Below, piece after piece: positions 1 through 9,978 of a stretch of DNA of 64,000 nt. The notes beneath the pieces were generated by a model, which did no database searches, had not been told where the DNA came from, and saw only the letters and a program-made list of their open reading frames with translations. A program made the position numbers and the translations under genes. Each line of letters opens with the position of its first letter. The first letter of the stretch is position 1. The stretch is from positions 17,333 to 81,332 of the forward strand of contig DASSTS010000049.1 in NCBI GenBank assembly GCA_035707805.1. The letters are read 5' to 3'. Origin of the DNA: Castellaniella sp035707805. GTDB lineage: Bacteria; Pseudomonadota; Gammaproteobacteria; Burkholderiales; Burkholderiaceae_B.

Positions 1-43
1 ACAGGCCTTCATGGCCACGGTGGAAAAGGCCCTGGCCTCATGA
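1..43 (+). CDS. C-terminal end of an upstream gene (partial)
   Basis: An open frame enters from the left edge and encodes only 13 residues (QAFMATVEKALAS) before a TGA at 41-43. The TGA overlaps the ATG of argB as ATGA, the usual mark of translational coupling, so this is probably the tail of a gene cotranscribed with argB. Too little remains to name a family. Confidence 0.4.
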   Translation, partial: QAFMATVEKALAS

Positions 44-948
44 ACAAACCCGCGGATACCGGTCACGCCCAGCCCCCCTCGGCCTCCCTGCAGGCCGAAG
101 TCCTGTCCGAGGCCCTGCCCTACATCCGGCGCTTCCACGGCAAGACCGTCGTCATCAAGTACGGCGGCAACGCCATGACCGACGAGAACCTGCAACGCAC
201 CTTCGCGCACGACGTGGTCCTGCTCAAGCTCGTCGGCCTCAACCCGGTCGTCGTGCACGGCGGCGGGCCGCAGATCAACAGTGCGCTCAAGCGCATCGGC
301 AAGGAAGGCACCTTCATCCAGGGCATGCGCGTCACCGACGCCGAGACCATGGAAGTCGTGGAATGGGTGCTGGGCGGTCAGGTGCAGCAGGACATCGTCA
401 TGATGGTCAACGAGGCTGGCGGCAAGGCCGTGGGCCTGACCGGCAAGGACGGCTGCCTGATCCAGGCCCACAAGAAACTCATGCCCGACCCCGAGCACCC
501 CGGCCAGATGCTGGACATCGGCTTCGTGGGCGACATCGACCGCATCGAGCCGGCCGTGGTCAAGGCGCTGCAGGACGACCAGTTCATCCCCATCATCTCG
601 TCGATCGGCTATGGCGAAGACGGCCAGGCCTACAACATCAACGCCGACGTCGTGGCCGGCAAGATGGCCGAGGTCCTGGGCGCGGAAAAACTGGTGATGC
701 TGACCAATACCCCGGGCGTGCTCGACAAGAACGGCCAGCTGCTGCGCAGCCTGTCCGCCCAGACCATCGACGCCCTGTTCCAGGACGGCACCCTGTCGGG
801 CGGCATGCTGCCGAAGATCTCCTCGGCGCTGGATGCCGCGCGCTACGGCGTCAATTCGGTCCACATCATCGATGGCCGCGTCCCCCACTGCCTGCTGCTG
901 GAAATCCTGACCGACCGCGGCGTCGGCACGATGATCAGCTCGCACTGA
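40..948 (+). CDS. argB: acetylglutamate kinase
   Basis: Phosphorylates N-acetyl-L-glutamate with ATP in the second step of arginine biosynthesis, in the cytoplasm. The 302-residue protein has the amino-acid kinase hallmarks: the KYGGNAM glycine-rich segment near residue 40, VVVHGGGPQI near 70, LTGKDG near 130 and NINADVVAGK near 200. An extension of about 30 residues precedes the kinase fold, and AEVLSEALPYIRRF resembles the N-terminal helix of hexameric, arginine-inhibited enzymes such as that of Pseudomonas. Feedback inhibition by arginine is therefore likely, but inferred. The ATG overlaps the stop of the preceding frame, and the stop overlaps the next ATG. Confidence 0.96.
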   Translation: MNKPADTGHAQPPSASLQAEVLSEALPYIRRFHGKTVVIKYGGNAMTDENLQRTFAHDVVLLKLVGLNPVVVHGGGPQINSALKRIGKEGTFIQGMRVTDAETMEVVEWVLGGQVQQDIVMMVNEAGGKAVGLTGKDGCLIQAHKKLMPDPEHPGQMLDIGFVGDIDRIEPAVVKALQDDQFIPIISSIGYGEDGQAYNINADVVAGKMAEVLGAEKLVMLTNTPGVLDKNGQLLRSLSAQTIDALFQDGTLSGGMLPKISSALDAARYGVNSVHIIDGRVPHCLLLEILTDRGVGTMISSH

Positions 949-1697
949 TGACGCCGCTACGCCCGCCCGGCCCGCTGCGGCGGGTACGGCCCGTGCCGGC
1001 GGATGCGCCGGTCTGGCTGTTCGACCTGGACAACACCCTGCACGACGCCTCCCGGGGGATCTTCGGGATGATCGACCAGCGCATGGGCGCCGCCGTAGCC
1101 CAGGCTCTGGACTTGCCCCCCGCGCAGGCCGATGCGCTGCGCCGGCGCTACTGGAAACGCTACGGGGCCACGGCCATCGGCCTGGCCCGGCACCACGGCG
1201 TCAACCTGCGGCAATTCCTGGCAAGCTGCCATGATTTCGACGTCGGTCCCCTGGTGCATGCCGAGAACGGCCTCAAGGCCCGCCTGCGCGCCCTGCCCGG
1301 CACCCGCATTGTGCTGACCAACGCCCCGCTGCACTATGCCCGGCGCGTCCTGAAGGCTCTGGGCGTGCTGCACGAATTCGACGGTCTGTGGGCGATCGAT
1401 CACATGATGCCCATGGGGCTGCCCCGGCCCAAGCCTTCCCTGGGACTGATGCGTCAGATCGTCGCCCGTCTGGGCGTACCCGCCGGACGCATCATCCTGG
1501 TGGAAGACACGCTGCGCAACCTGAAATCCGCCCGCCAGGCGGGCCTGCGCACCGTCTACCTGTACCATCCGGGCACGCCGTTCGCGCGCCGGCAGCATGG
1601 CCGCGACCTGTACGTGGACGTGCGCGTCAACCGCCTGAGCGCCCTGCTGCTGCAGGCGCACGCCGGGCGCATACCGGGCAGCCCGGGTCGCGCCTGA
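948..1697 (+). CDS. HAD-family pyrimidine 5'-nucleotidase-like hydrolase
   Basis: Predicted cytoplasmic phosphatase of 249 residues in the haloacid dehalogenase superfamily, SDT1/pyrimidine 5'-nucleotidase group. The nucleophile motif FDLDNTL is at residues 25-31 (D26 and D28), motif II is LTNAP, and the C-terminal acidic motif is LVEDTLRN. The start ATG shares one base with the argB stop TGA, so the two are translationally coupled. The last 71 bases overlap the convergent MoeB-like gene. This family commonly follows argB in Burkholderiales. The substrate cannot be read from sequence; a nucleoside monophosphate is the best guess. Confidence 0.85.
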   Translation: MTPLRPPGPLRRVRPVPADAPVWLFDLDNTLHDASRGIFGMIDQRMGAAVAQALDLPPAQADALRRRYWKRYGATAIGLARHHGVNLRQFLASCHDFDVGPLVHAENGLKARLRALPGTRIVLTNAPLHYARRVLKALGVLHEFDGLWAIDHMMPMGLPRPKPSLGLMRQIVARLGVPAGRIILVEDTLRNLKSARQAGLRTVYLYHPGTPFARRQHGRDLYVDVRVNRLSALLLQAHAGRIPGSPGRA

Positions 1698-2423
1698 AAC
1701 GGATCGTGTGCCACTGCATGCGCAGGGCATCGACCGACAGCAGCCGCCCCACCAGGGGCTCTCCCATGCCGGCGATCAGCTTGATCGCCTCGGCCGCCTG
1801 CACGCTGCCCACCATGCCCACAAGCGGCCCCAGCACCCCCGTCGTCGCGCAGCGCAGCTCCTCGACGTCATCGGCCTCGGGAAACAGGCAGTGATAGCAC
1901 GGCGAGTCATCGTCGCGCAGGTCATAGACGCTGACCTGGCCGGAAAACTTGATGGCCGCGCCCGAGACCAGCGGGGTGCGGCGCGCCACGCAGGCGCGGT
2001 TGATGGCATGCCGGGTGGCAAAGTTGTCGCAGCAGTCCAGCACCAGGTCGACCTCGCCGGCCAGGGCCGTCAGGCGGGCCTCGTCCAGCCGCTCGACCAG
2101 CGCCCGGACCTCGATGTCGGGGTTCAGCGCCAGCAGGGCGTCGCGTCCCGACTCGGCCTTGGGCCGCCCCAGCCCCGCCGTCGTATGCAGGATCTGCCGC
2201 TGCAGGTTGCTCAGCTCGACCGCGTCGTCGTCCACCAGCAGCAGATGCCCGACGCCGGCCGCGGCCAGATAGAGGGCGGCGGGCGAACCCAGCCCCCCGG
2301 CGCCGACGATCAGCACGCGAGCCGCCAGCAGACGTTCCTGGCCCTCGATGCCCAGCTCATCCAGCAGGATGTGCCGGGCGTACCGCATCAGGCGCGCATC
2401 GTCCAGCGAGTTCGGCTCGCGCG

Positions 2424-2427
<4 letters not shown>
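1627..2427 (-). CDS. moeB: HesA/MoeB/ThiF-type ubiquitin-like-protein adenylyltransferase
   Basis: Activates the C-terminal glycine of a small sulfur-carrier protein (MoaD or ThiS type) by adenylation, for molybdopterin or thiamine thiazole synthesis. The 266-residue protein has the nucleotide-binding VGAGGLGSP motif at 41-49, two CxxC pairs (C177/C180 and C250/C253) that would bind zinc, and C193 in the RCATTG motif at the usual catalytic cysteine position. No rhodanese domain is fused. The start overlaps the ctpA stop as ATGA, so it is the last gene of a ctpA-moeB unit. A MoeB or ThiF role cannot be separated from sequence alone; the symbol follows the closest general family. Confidence 0.85.
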
Positions 2428-3920
<1,493 letters not shown>

Positions 3921-4002
3921 GCACGCCTCTTGGATAAGTGTCCCGTGACCGGGTCGGCGCATCGCGCGAAGCGGGCGCGCCAAACCCAACATAGTACAGA
4001 AA

Positions 4003-5406
4003 TTAGGGCCGCAGCCATAGTTGGGGATTGATCGGAGCGCCCTGGTGGCGCAGCTCGAAATACAGGCCGGGCTCGACCTGGCCGCCCGTCGCGCCCACCC
4101 GGGCCACCACGTCGCCCTGCGCCACCACGTCGCCGACCTGTTTCAGGACGGCCTGGTTGTAGCCGTAGATGCTGAGATACTGCCGGCCGTGGTCGATGAT
4201 AAGGAGATTGCCGAATCCGCTCAGCCAGTGGGCGTACACGACGCGGCCCGCCGCCACGGCGTGCACGGGCGTGCCCACGGGCGCCCGCAACACGATGCCG
4301 CGCCACAGGCCGCCCTCGGGGCGCTGCGCGCCGAACCGCCCCTGGACGTCGCCCTCGACCGGGCGGGGCAGGTTCTTGCGCAGGCCGGCAAAGCCCTCGG
4401 CGGGCATGGAGCGCTCATCCGGCTCGTCCTTGGGCGCGGCCTGCGCCGGATGGTCCTGCGCAGGCGGCGCGGCGGCCTGCTCGTCGGGCGACAGGCCCCG
4501 CGCGGGGGGTTTCTGCTCGTGTAGGTGGCGCTCGGCCTGTTCACGGACCTCGCGGGCCTGGCGCGCGGCCTCCTCGCGCTGCGCCTTCAGGCGCTGCTGT
4601 TCGCGCCTGGCCTGCTCGGCGCGCTCCCGGGCGCGGCGCTCGGCCTCGGCCTTCAGGGCGGCCTGGCGGCGCGCCTCGGCCTTGGCGATCTCGACGTCCA
4701 GCGACTGGATCAGGGAACCCAGGCGCGCATCCCGGGCCTTGAGGCCCTTGGCCTGCTGGTGCTCGTCCTTCAATTGCGACTGGATCCGCGCCAGGACCTC
4801 ACGGCGCTCCGCCTGGCGGTCCTGCAGCGCCGCTTTCTGGTCCTTGGTATCGGCCAGCAGGGCGTCGAGTTCGGCCTGGCTGGCGTCGGTCTGCCGGCGC
4901 AGCTCGGTCAGGCGGGCGACCGTGTCCTGCAGCTCGCGCAGCGCCTCGGTGCGCGCGCGGGAGACATAGGCCAGGTAGGCCAGCTCGCGCCCGATGTCCT
5001 GCGGATCGCGGCCCGAGAGCAGCGCCGTCCAGGGAGACAGGCCGCTGGCGTACTGGGCCCGCAGCTGTTCGGCCAGGGCCGCGCGCTGGCGGTCGAATTC
5101 CGCCGTCTGCTGCTGCCTGGCCTCGGTCAGCCGGCGCAGGGTGTCGGCCAGCGTCTCGCGGCGGCGCTCCAGGTCCGCCAGGCGGCGGCTGATGTCGGAG
5201 ATCGCCTGTTCGGATTCCTTGAGCGCGGCGGCCGTGTCCTCGCGCGCGGATTCGGATTTCTCGATGCGCTTTTGCAGGGCATCGATCTGCGCGCGCAGGG
5301 CGCTGCGGTCCTCGCGCGCCTGGGCCTGCCGCGATTGCAGCGAGGATTCCGCCCGGGCCGCGGCAACGGCCAGGCACAGCGCCAACGCCAGGCCGACACG
5401 ACGCAT
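4003..5406 (-). CDS. envC: EnvC-like murein hydrolase activator (degenerate LytM/M23)
   Basis: Periplasmic activator of cell-division amidases. The 467 residues comprise a signal peptide (1-19, ending ARA), a long coiled coil (about 22-300), a Pro/Ala-rich linker and a LytM domain (350-467). The domain resembles E. coli EnvC, with GRVVYAHWLSGFGN, SIYGYNQ and GLYFELRHQG. The metal ligands of active M23 peptidases look lost: the usual His-x3-Asp is replaced around WRGIVL, and the terminal HxH has become Y449-x-E. It is therefore expected to activate amidases rather than cut peptidoglycan itself. The ATG at 5406 gives a clean signal peptide and lies 1 base after the gpmA stop. Confidence 0.9.
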   Translation of the reverse strand: MRRVGLALALCLAVAAARAESSLQSRQAQAREDRSALRAQIDALQKRIEKSESAREDTAAALKESEQAISDISRRLADLERRRETLADTLRRLTEARQQQTAEFDRQRAALAEQLRAQYASGLSPWTALLSGRDPQDIGRELAYLAYVSRARTEALRELQDTVARLTELRRQTDASQAELDALLADTKDQKAALQDRQAERREVLARIQSQLKDEHQQAKGLKARDARLGSLIQSLDVEIAKAEARRQAALKAEAERRARERAEQARREQQRLKAQREEAARQAREVREQAERHLHEQKPPARGLSPDEQAAAPPAQDHPAQAAPKDEPDERSMPAEGFAGLRKNLPRPVEGDVQGRFGAQRPEGGLWRGIVLRAPVGTPVHAVAAGRVVYAHWLSGFGNLLIIDHGRQYLSIYGYNQAVLKQVGDVVAQGDVVARVGATGGQVEPGLYFELRHQGAPINPQLWLRP

Positions 5407-5407
5407 A

Positions 5408-6160
5408 TCAGGCCTGATGCGCCTTGCCCTGATTGGCCACGGCCTGCATGGCGGCGCGGATCTGGTCTTCGTCGCCCAGGTAATAGTGACGCAGGGGCCG
5501 GAGATCGTCATCCAGCTCGTAGACCAGCGGCTGGCCGGTGGGGATGTTCAGGCCGATGATGTCCTGGTCGGAAATGCCGTCCAGGTGCTTGATCAGGGCG
5601 CGCAGGCTGTTGCCGTGGGCGGACACCAGCACCCGGCGCCCGGACCGGATCGCGGGCGCGATCGAATCGTTCCAGAACGGCACCACGCGCGCCACCGTGT
5701 CCCGCAGGCATTCGGTCGCGGGCAGCTGGTCGGCCGGAACGCGGCGGTAGCGGGCGTCGAGGCGCGGATGGCGGGGATCGTCCTCGGCCAGGGGTTCGGG
5801 GGCGATGTCGTAGGCACGGCGCCACTGCAGCACCTGGGCCTCGCCGTATTTCGCCGCGGTCTCGGCCTTGTTCAGGCCCTGCAGGGCGCCGTAGTGACGC
5901 TCGTTCAGCCGCCAGTTCAGGCCGATGGGCGTGTGCATGGCGTCCATGGCGTCCAGCGCGATCCAGAGGGTGCGGATGGCGCGCTTCAGGACCGAGGCGA
6001 ACGCCAGGTCGAATTCATAGCCCTGGGACCGCAGCAGCTCGCCGGCCTGCCGGGCCTGCGCCCGGCCGGTGTCGGTGAGGTCCACGTCGGTCCAGCCGGT
6101 GAAGCGGTTTTCGAGATTCCATTGGCTCTCGCCATGGCGCATGAGGACCAGTTTGTGCAT
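5408..6160 (-). CDS. gpmA: 2,3-bisphosphoglycerate-dependent phosphoglycerate mutase
   Basis: Interconverts 3- and 2-phosphoglycerate in glycolysis and gluconeogenesis. The 250 residues match the dPGM family: LMRHGES at the N-terminus with phospho-acceptor H9, NRFTGWTDVDLT, ERHYGALQGLNK and the second catalytic histidine in SAHGNSLRAL. The ATG at 6160 was chosen over an upstream in-frame ATG because it gives the canonical MHKLVLMRHGES beginning. It heads a gpmA-envC-ctpA-moeB run on the minus strand and is divergent from the rhodanese-grxC-secB run. Confidence 0.96.
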   Translation of the reverse strand: MHKLVLMRHGESQWNLENRFTGWTDVDLTDTGRAQARQAGELLRSQGYEFDLAFASVLKRAIRTLWIALDAMDAMHTPIGLNWRLNERHYGALQGLNKAETAAKYGEAQVLQWRRAYDIAPEPLAEDDPRHPRLDARYRRVPADQLPATECLRDTVARVVPFWNDSIAPAIRSGRRVLVSAHGNSLRALIKHLDGISDQDIIGLNIPTGQPLVYELDDDLRPLRHYYLGDEDQIRAAMQAVANQGKAHQA

Positions 6161-6199
6161 AGTCGGCAAGCCTGCAAAGTTCAAAACTGCCGACCATTT

Positions 6200-6205
6200 T
6201 ATAAT
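6200..6205 (+). promoter_or_regulatory. candidate -10 element for the rhodanese-grxC-secB run
   Basis: A perfect TATAAT lies in the 89-base divergent gap between gpmA and the rhodanese gene, 44 bases before the GTG start. No good -35 hexamer sits 16-18 bases upstream, so the assignment is tentative. The same A+T patch could also serve gpmA on the other strand. Confidence 0.35.
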
Positions 6206-6249
6206 CCCCCGGCATACAATTCCCTCAGACCGCTGTTACAGGAATCGCT

Positions 6250-6660
6250 GTGGACTTTTTACTCAGCCAGAACAACCTCTGGATCCTGCTCATCGCCCTG
6301 GCATCCGGAGCCCTGCTGCTGTGGCCCAGCCTGTCCCGGGGACGCGCGAGTTCGCGCATTCCCCTGGCCGAGGCCATCCAGCAGATCAACCGCGAACAGG
6401 GCCTGTTCGTCGACATCCGGCCCGCCGAGCAGTTCAAGGCCGGCCATATCCCCCAGGCCCGCAACATCACCCTGGACACGCTGGACGCCCACCTCGGCAC
6501 CCTGCCGCAGGACAAGCCCATCGTGGTCGTGGACGCCCAGGGGCGCGAGGGCGCCCGCGCCGTCACGCAACTGCGCAAGCACGGCTTTCAACGGGTATCC
6601 TGTCTGGATGGCGGGCTGAACGCCTGGACCGAAGGCGGCATGCCCTTGAAAAAATCCTGA
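6250..6660 (+). CDS. membrane-anchored rhodanese-like protein, active-site Cys absent
   Basis: A 136-residue protein with one transmembrane segment (about 9-27) and a rhodanese domain (about 37-130). The fold markers are VDIRPAEQFKAGHIPQARN and LDGGLNAW. The catalytic loop, normally Cys-x5-Arg/Ser, reads DAQGREGA with D95 at the cysteine position; the only cysteine (C118) lies elsewhere. Sulfurtransferase activity is therefore unlikely, and a binding or regulatory role is more plausible. It occupies the YibN position upstream of grxC and secB known from E. coli. The start is GTG. Confidence 0.85.
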   Translation: MDFLLSQNNLWILLIALASGALLLWPSLSRGRASSRIPLAEAIQQINREQGLFVDIRPAEQFKAGHIPQARNITLDTLDAHLGTLPQDKPIVVVDAQGREGARAVTQLRKHGFQRVSCLDGGLNAWTEGGMPLKKS

Positions 6661-6673
6661 CCGAGTCTTCCCG

Positions 6674-6931
6674 ATGGCCCATATCACCATGTACTGCACC
6701 TCCGTGTGCCCCTATTGCACACGCGCCGAGATGCTGCTGAAGCAACGCGGGGTCCAGGAAATCCACAAGATCTACGTGGACCGCGAGCCGGCCCAGCGCA
6801 CCATCATGATGGAACGCACGGGCCGGCGCACCGTCCCGCAGATCTACATCGACGAGCGCCACATCGGCGGCTTCGACGACCTGTCCGCGCTGGATCGCGC
6901 CGGCGGCCTGCTGCCGCTGCTGCAGGCCTGA
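6674..6931 (+). CDS. grxC: glutaredoxin 3
   Basis: Small cytoplasmic dithiol oxidoreductase of 85 residues that uses glutathione to reduce disulfides. The active site CPYC is at residues 12-15, followed by the TVPQIYI cis-proline motif and the GGFDDL glutathione-binding turn, all standard for the family. It lies 13 bases after the rhodanese gene and 44 before secB, in the order also found in gammaproteobacteria. Confidence 0.96.
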   Translation: MAHITMYCTSVCPYCTRAEMLLKQRGVQEIHKIYVDREPAQRTIMMERTGRRTVPQIYIDERHIGGFDDLSALDRAGGLLPLLQA

Positions 6932-6975
6932 TCCCTTCCCCGACACCGCCCCCTCAATCTTGCACGGAAATCCCC

Positions 6976-7482
6976 ATGTCTGAAGACAATCAAACCGACA
7001 ACAGCCAGTCCCCCAGCTTCGGGCTGCAACGCACCTACGTCAAGGACCTGTCCCTCGAAATGCCCAACGCGCCGGCGATTTTCCTGGAGCAGGAAGCCCC
7101 CACCGTCGAGGTCTCCATCCAGGTGGGCGGCGAACAGCTGGCCGAATCGGTGTTCGAATCCGTGGTCACGGCCACCGTCACCACGCGCATCGGCGACAAG
7201 GTCCTGTACCTCGTCGAACTGAGCCAGGCCGGCATCTTCGAGGCCTCGAACATCCCGGCCGAGCAGCTCGATCCGCTGCTGGGCATCGTCTGCCCGACCA
7301 TGCTGTACCCCTACTTGCGGGCCAACGTGGCCGACGCCATCACGCGGACGTCGCTGCCGCCCCTGCACCTCAGCGAGATGAATTTCCAGGCCCTGTACGA
7401 GCAACGCCTGGCCCAGCAGTCGGGCGGACAGGCCCAGGGCGAGGACTCCGGCCTGATCCTGCCCCCGGGCGCCCGCAACTGA
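6976..7482 (+). CDS. secB: protein-export chaperone SecB
   Basis: Tetrameric cytosolic chaperone that holds preproteins unfolded and delivers them to SecA. The 168 residues include the family pattern: QRTYVKDLSLEMPNAP at the start of the fold, the acidic SecA-contact strand, and the CPTMLYPYLRANVADA helix. The C-terminal tail ends in a Pro/Gly-rich segment. ATG at 6976 gives the usual short acidic N-terminus; the open frame further upstream overlaps grxC and is rejected. Confidence 0.97.
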   Translation: MSEDNQTDNSQSPSFGLQRTYVKDLSLEMPNAPAIFLEQEAPTVEVSIQVGGEQLAESVFESVVTATVTTRIGDKVLYLVELSQAGIFEASNIPAEQLDPLLGIVCPTMLYPYLRANVADAITRTSLPPLHLSEMNFQALYEQRLAQQSGGQAQGEDSGLILPPGARN

Positions 7483-7546
7483 CGCCTTGCGCGGCCGGGA
7501 CGGCCTGCCGCCCCAGCCGCACCGGACCCTTTTCCGCCAGGCCGAC

Positions 7547-8581
7547 ATGTCCATGGTTCGACTCACCGTCCTGGGCGCGGGCAGCTGGGGCACCGCCCTT
7601 GCAGCCCTGTCCAGCATCCGGGCCGACACGCTGCTGTGGGCCCGCGACCGGGGGACCGCGCGAGACATCGCGCAGACGCACCGTAATCCGCGCTACCTGC
7701 CCGACATCGAGCTGCCCGCCTCGCTGCGCGCCACCGATGATTGGGGCGCGGCCCTCACCCACGTCCTGCAGGGGCCGGCGGCCGCCACGCGCCTGATCGT
7801 GCTGGGCGTGCCCATGGCCGGCCTGGACGAGGTCTGCCGGCGTCTGGCCGAGACCCTGACGAAAAAACCCGCCGGCCCGGTACATCTGCTGTGGACCTGC
7901 AAGGGCATCAGCCCCGACACGCAGCAGTGGCCGCACCAGATCGTCAGCCAGGCGCTGTCGCATGCGTCCTGGCTGCAGGCCGGCGTGCTGTCGGGCCCCT
8001 CGTTCGCCCGCGAGGTCGCCCGCGGCCTGCCGGTGGCCCTCACCGTGGCCAGCACCCGCGCCGAGACCGGCCAGGCCGCGCAGGCCGCCTTCCACGGCAG
8101 CCAGGCCCGCATCTACACCACCCGGGACATCATCGGCGTCGAGGTCGGCGGCGCCCTTAAAAACGTCATGGCCATCGCCTGCGGCATCAGCGACGGCCTG
8201 CGCCTGGGCACCAACGCCCGCGCGGCGCTGATCACCCGGGGGCTGGCGGAAATCCAGCGCCTGGGCGTGGCGCTGGGCGGACGGGCGGAGACCTTCACCG
8301 GGCTGACCGGCCTGGGCGACCTGGTGCTGACGGCGACCGGCGAGTTGTCGCGCAACCGCCAGGTCGGGGTGGCGCTGGGCAGCGGCCAGCCGCTGGATGC
8401 CGTGCTGGCCAGCGGCATGACGGCCGAGGGCGTGCGCTGCGCCCGGGCCGCACTGGCGCTCGGCCGGCGCCACGAGATCGAGCTGCCCATCACCGAGGCC
8501 GTGTGCCAGGTGCTGTTCCACGGGCTGTCGCCGCACCAGGCGGTGGCCGCGCTGCTGGCCCGCGAAGCCCGCCCCGAATAG
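7547..8581 (+). CDS. gpsA: NAD(P)-dependent glycerol-3-phosphate dehydrogenase
   Basis: Reduces dihydroxyacetone phosphate to sn-glycerol 3-phosphate for phospholipid synthesis. The 344 residues begin with the Rossmann motif GAGSWGTA, then LSGPSFAREVA and the catalytic-lysine helix VGGALKNVMAIACG, with LGTNARAALITRGL and GLGDLVLT later. The ATG at 7547 was chosen; a second ATG lies 6 bases downstream and is equally possible. It follows secB by 64 bases, as in the E. coli cysE-gpsA-secB neighbourhood. Confidence 0.96.
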   Translation: MSMVRLTVLGAGSWGTALAALSSIRADTLLWARDRGTARDIAQTHRNPRYLPDIELPASLRATDDWGAALTHVLQGPAAATRLIVLGVPMAGLDEVCRRLAETLTKKPAGPVHLLWTCKGISPDTQQWPHQIVSQALSHASWLQAGVLSGPSFAREVARGLPVALTVASTRAETGQAAQAAFHGSQARIYTTRDIIGVEVGGALKNVMAIACGISDGLRLGTNARAALITRGLAEIQRLGVALGGRAETFTGLTGLGDLVLTATGELSRNRQVGVALGSGQPLDAVLASGMTAEGVRCARAALALGRRHEIELPITEAVCQVLFHGLSPHQAVAALLAREARPE

Positions 8582-8595
8582 CGGGGGCGGCCTGC

Positions 8596-9066
8596 TCAGA
8601 CGCCGCCTTCGTACCCGGCCTGCCTCCAGGCCTCGAACACCGTCACGGCCACCGCATTGGACAGGTTCAGGCTGCGCTGCTGCGGACGCATGGGCAGGCG
8701 GATGCGCTGGCCGGGCGGGAAGCACGCCATCTGTTCGTCCGACAGGCCGGCGGTCTCCCGGCCGAAGACGAACACGTCCCCCGGCCGCAACGCCTGCTCG
8801 CCGATGGGCGCCGAACCCCGGGTCGTCAGCGCGAAGCGCCGGGCCGGATCGCCGCCGATCTCGTCCAGCGCCTGCGCGAGGCTGTCGTGCACGCGCATCC
8901 GCGCCCATTCGTGATAATCCAGTCCCGCGCGGCGCATGCGGGCATCGTCCAACTGGAACCCCAGCGGCCGCACCAGGTGCAGGAAGGCGCCTGTATTGGC
9001 GGCCAGCCGGATGACGTTGCCGGTATTGGGGGGAATTTCGGGCTCGACGAGAACGATGTGGAACAT
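8596..9066 (-). CDS. trmL: tRNA (cytidine/uridine-2'-O-)-methyltransferase TrmL
   Basis: SPOUT-class enzyme of 156 residues that methylates the ribose of the wobble base (position 34) of tRNA-Leu isoacceptors using S-adenosylmethionine. The N-terminus MFHIVLVEPEIPPNTGN is characteristic, and the trefoil-knot cofactor motifs FGRETAGLS and RSLNLSNAVAV are present. The start at 9066 was picked for this N-terminus; the upstream open frame overlaps comF. It ends 14 bases from gpsA, tail to tail. Confidence 0.94.
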   Translation of the reverse strand: MFHIVLVEPEIPPNTGNVIRLAANTGAFLHLVRPLGFQLDDARMRRAGLDYHEWARMRVHDSLAQALDEIGGDPARRFALTTRGSAPIGEQALRPGDVFVFGRETAGLSDEQMACFPPGQRIRLPMRPQQRSLNLSNAVAVTVFEAWRQAGYEGGV

Positions 9067-9131
9067 GACGGCGAAGGACGGCCTGATGCGCAAAGCGCCA
9101 TTGTAGGGCCGCGTCCGGGCGGCGCCGGGGC

Positions 9132-9902
9132 TCACCGGCGCCCCGGGGGCCGCTCCCCCGCGCCGGCCGGGATGCCGGCGCCGTCGGGGGGGCCGCGGCG
9201 CAGCGCCCGGGCGAGCACCCAGCCTTCCACCCGCGCGGCGCCCGCCGTCTTCAGGGCGCCGGCCACGGCCTGCATCGTCGCCCCCGTCGTCAGCACGTCG
9301 TCCACGATGGCGATCCGCGCGCCCGCCACGCCCCCGTCGCAGGCATAGGCGCCGGCCTGGGCCCGCAGCCGCTGCGTCCGTCCCAGGACGGCCTGCTTGG
9401 GCCCCTCGCGCACGCGCCGCACGCCGTCCAGGCGGCACGCCGGCCCCAGGCGGCGGGCCAGCAGGCGGGCCAGTTCGGCGGGCGGGCTGAAACCGCGCAG
9501 GCGCAGGGCCGTCCGGTGCGCGGGGACGGGCACGATCCAGTCCGGCAGGCCGGGCGCCGGGCCGTCCGCCCCCCGCACCGCCTGCGCCAGCCGGTCCGCC
9601 AGTAGGCCGGCCAGGGACAGACGCCGTCGGATCTTGTAGTCATGGACCAGCACCCGCCCGAGCCCCGTGTAGTCGAAGGCGGCAATGACCCGGTCGCAGG
9701 CCGACGGCCCAGGCGGACAGTCGGGGCACCGCCCAGCCGCCAGCGGATGGGCGCAGAACCCGCATCGGGGGATGCCGGGGTCGCCGGCCAGCAGGTCCGC
9801 GCATCCCGCGCAAAGCCCCTGCCCCGCCAGGCGGCGCCCGCAGCCCGGACAGTCGGCCGGAACCCAGCGGCGCCAGTCGCGCCAGTCCGTCAGATGCCGC
9901 AT
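9132..9902 (-). CDS. comF: ComF-family phosphoribosyltransferase-like competence protein
   Basis: Cytoplasmic ComF protein of 256 residues, implicated in natural transformation downstream of DNA uptake. An N-terminal treble-clef zinc-ribbon set of CxxC pairs (CPGC, CAGC, CGFC, CPDC) precedes a phosphoribosyltransferase fold with the PRPP-binding motif IAIVDDVLTTGAT. The ATG at 9902 is preceded by an unusually strong Shine-Dalgarno AAGGAAGG at 9910-9917 with 7-base spacing, which decides this start over the longer open frame to 10091. It is divergent from the methyltransferase. dprA, another transformation gene, lies 13 kb away. Confidence 0.9.
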   Translation of the reverse strand: MRHLTDWRDWRRWVPADCPGCGRRLAGQGLCAGCADLLAGDPGIPRCGFCAHPLAAGRCPDCPPGPSACDRVIAAFDYTGLGRVLVHDYKIRRRLSLAGLLADRLAQAVRGADGPAPGLPDWIVPVPAHRTALRLRGFSPPAELARLLARRLGPACRLDGVRRVREGPKQAVLGRTQRLRAQAGAYACDGGVAGARIAIVDDVLTTGATMQAVAGALKTAGAARVEGWVLARALRRGPPDGAGIPAGAGERPPGRR

Positions 9903-9978
9903 AATGTCACCTTCCTTTTCCACCGCCGGCGCCATCACATCACGGATGCCGGTGCCGCGGTGCCGGACTTGATCCCTT

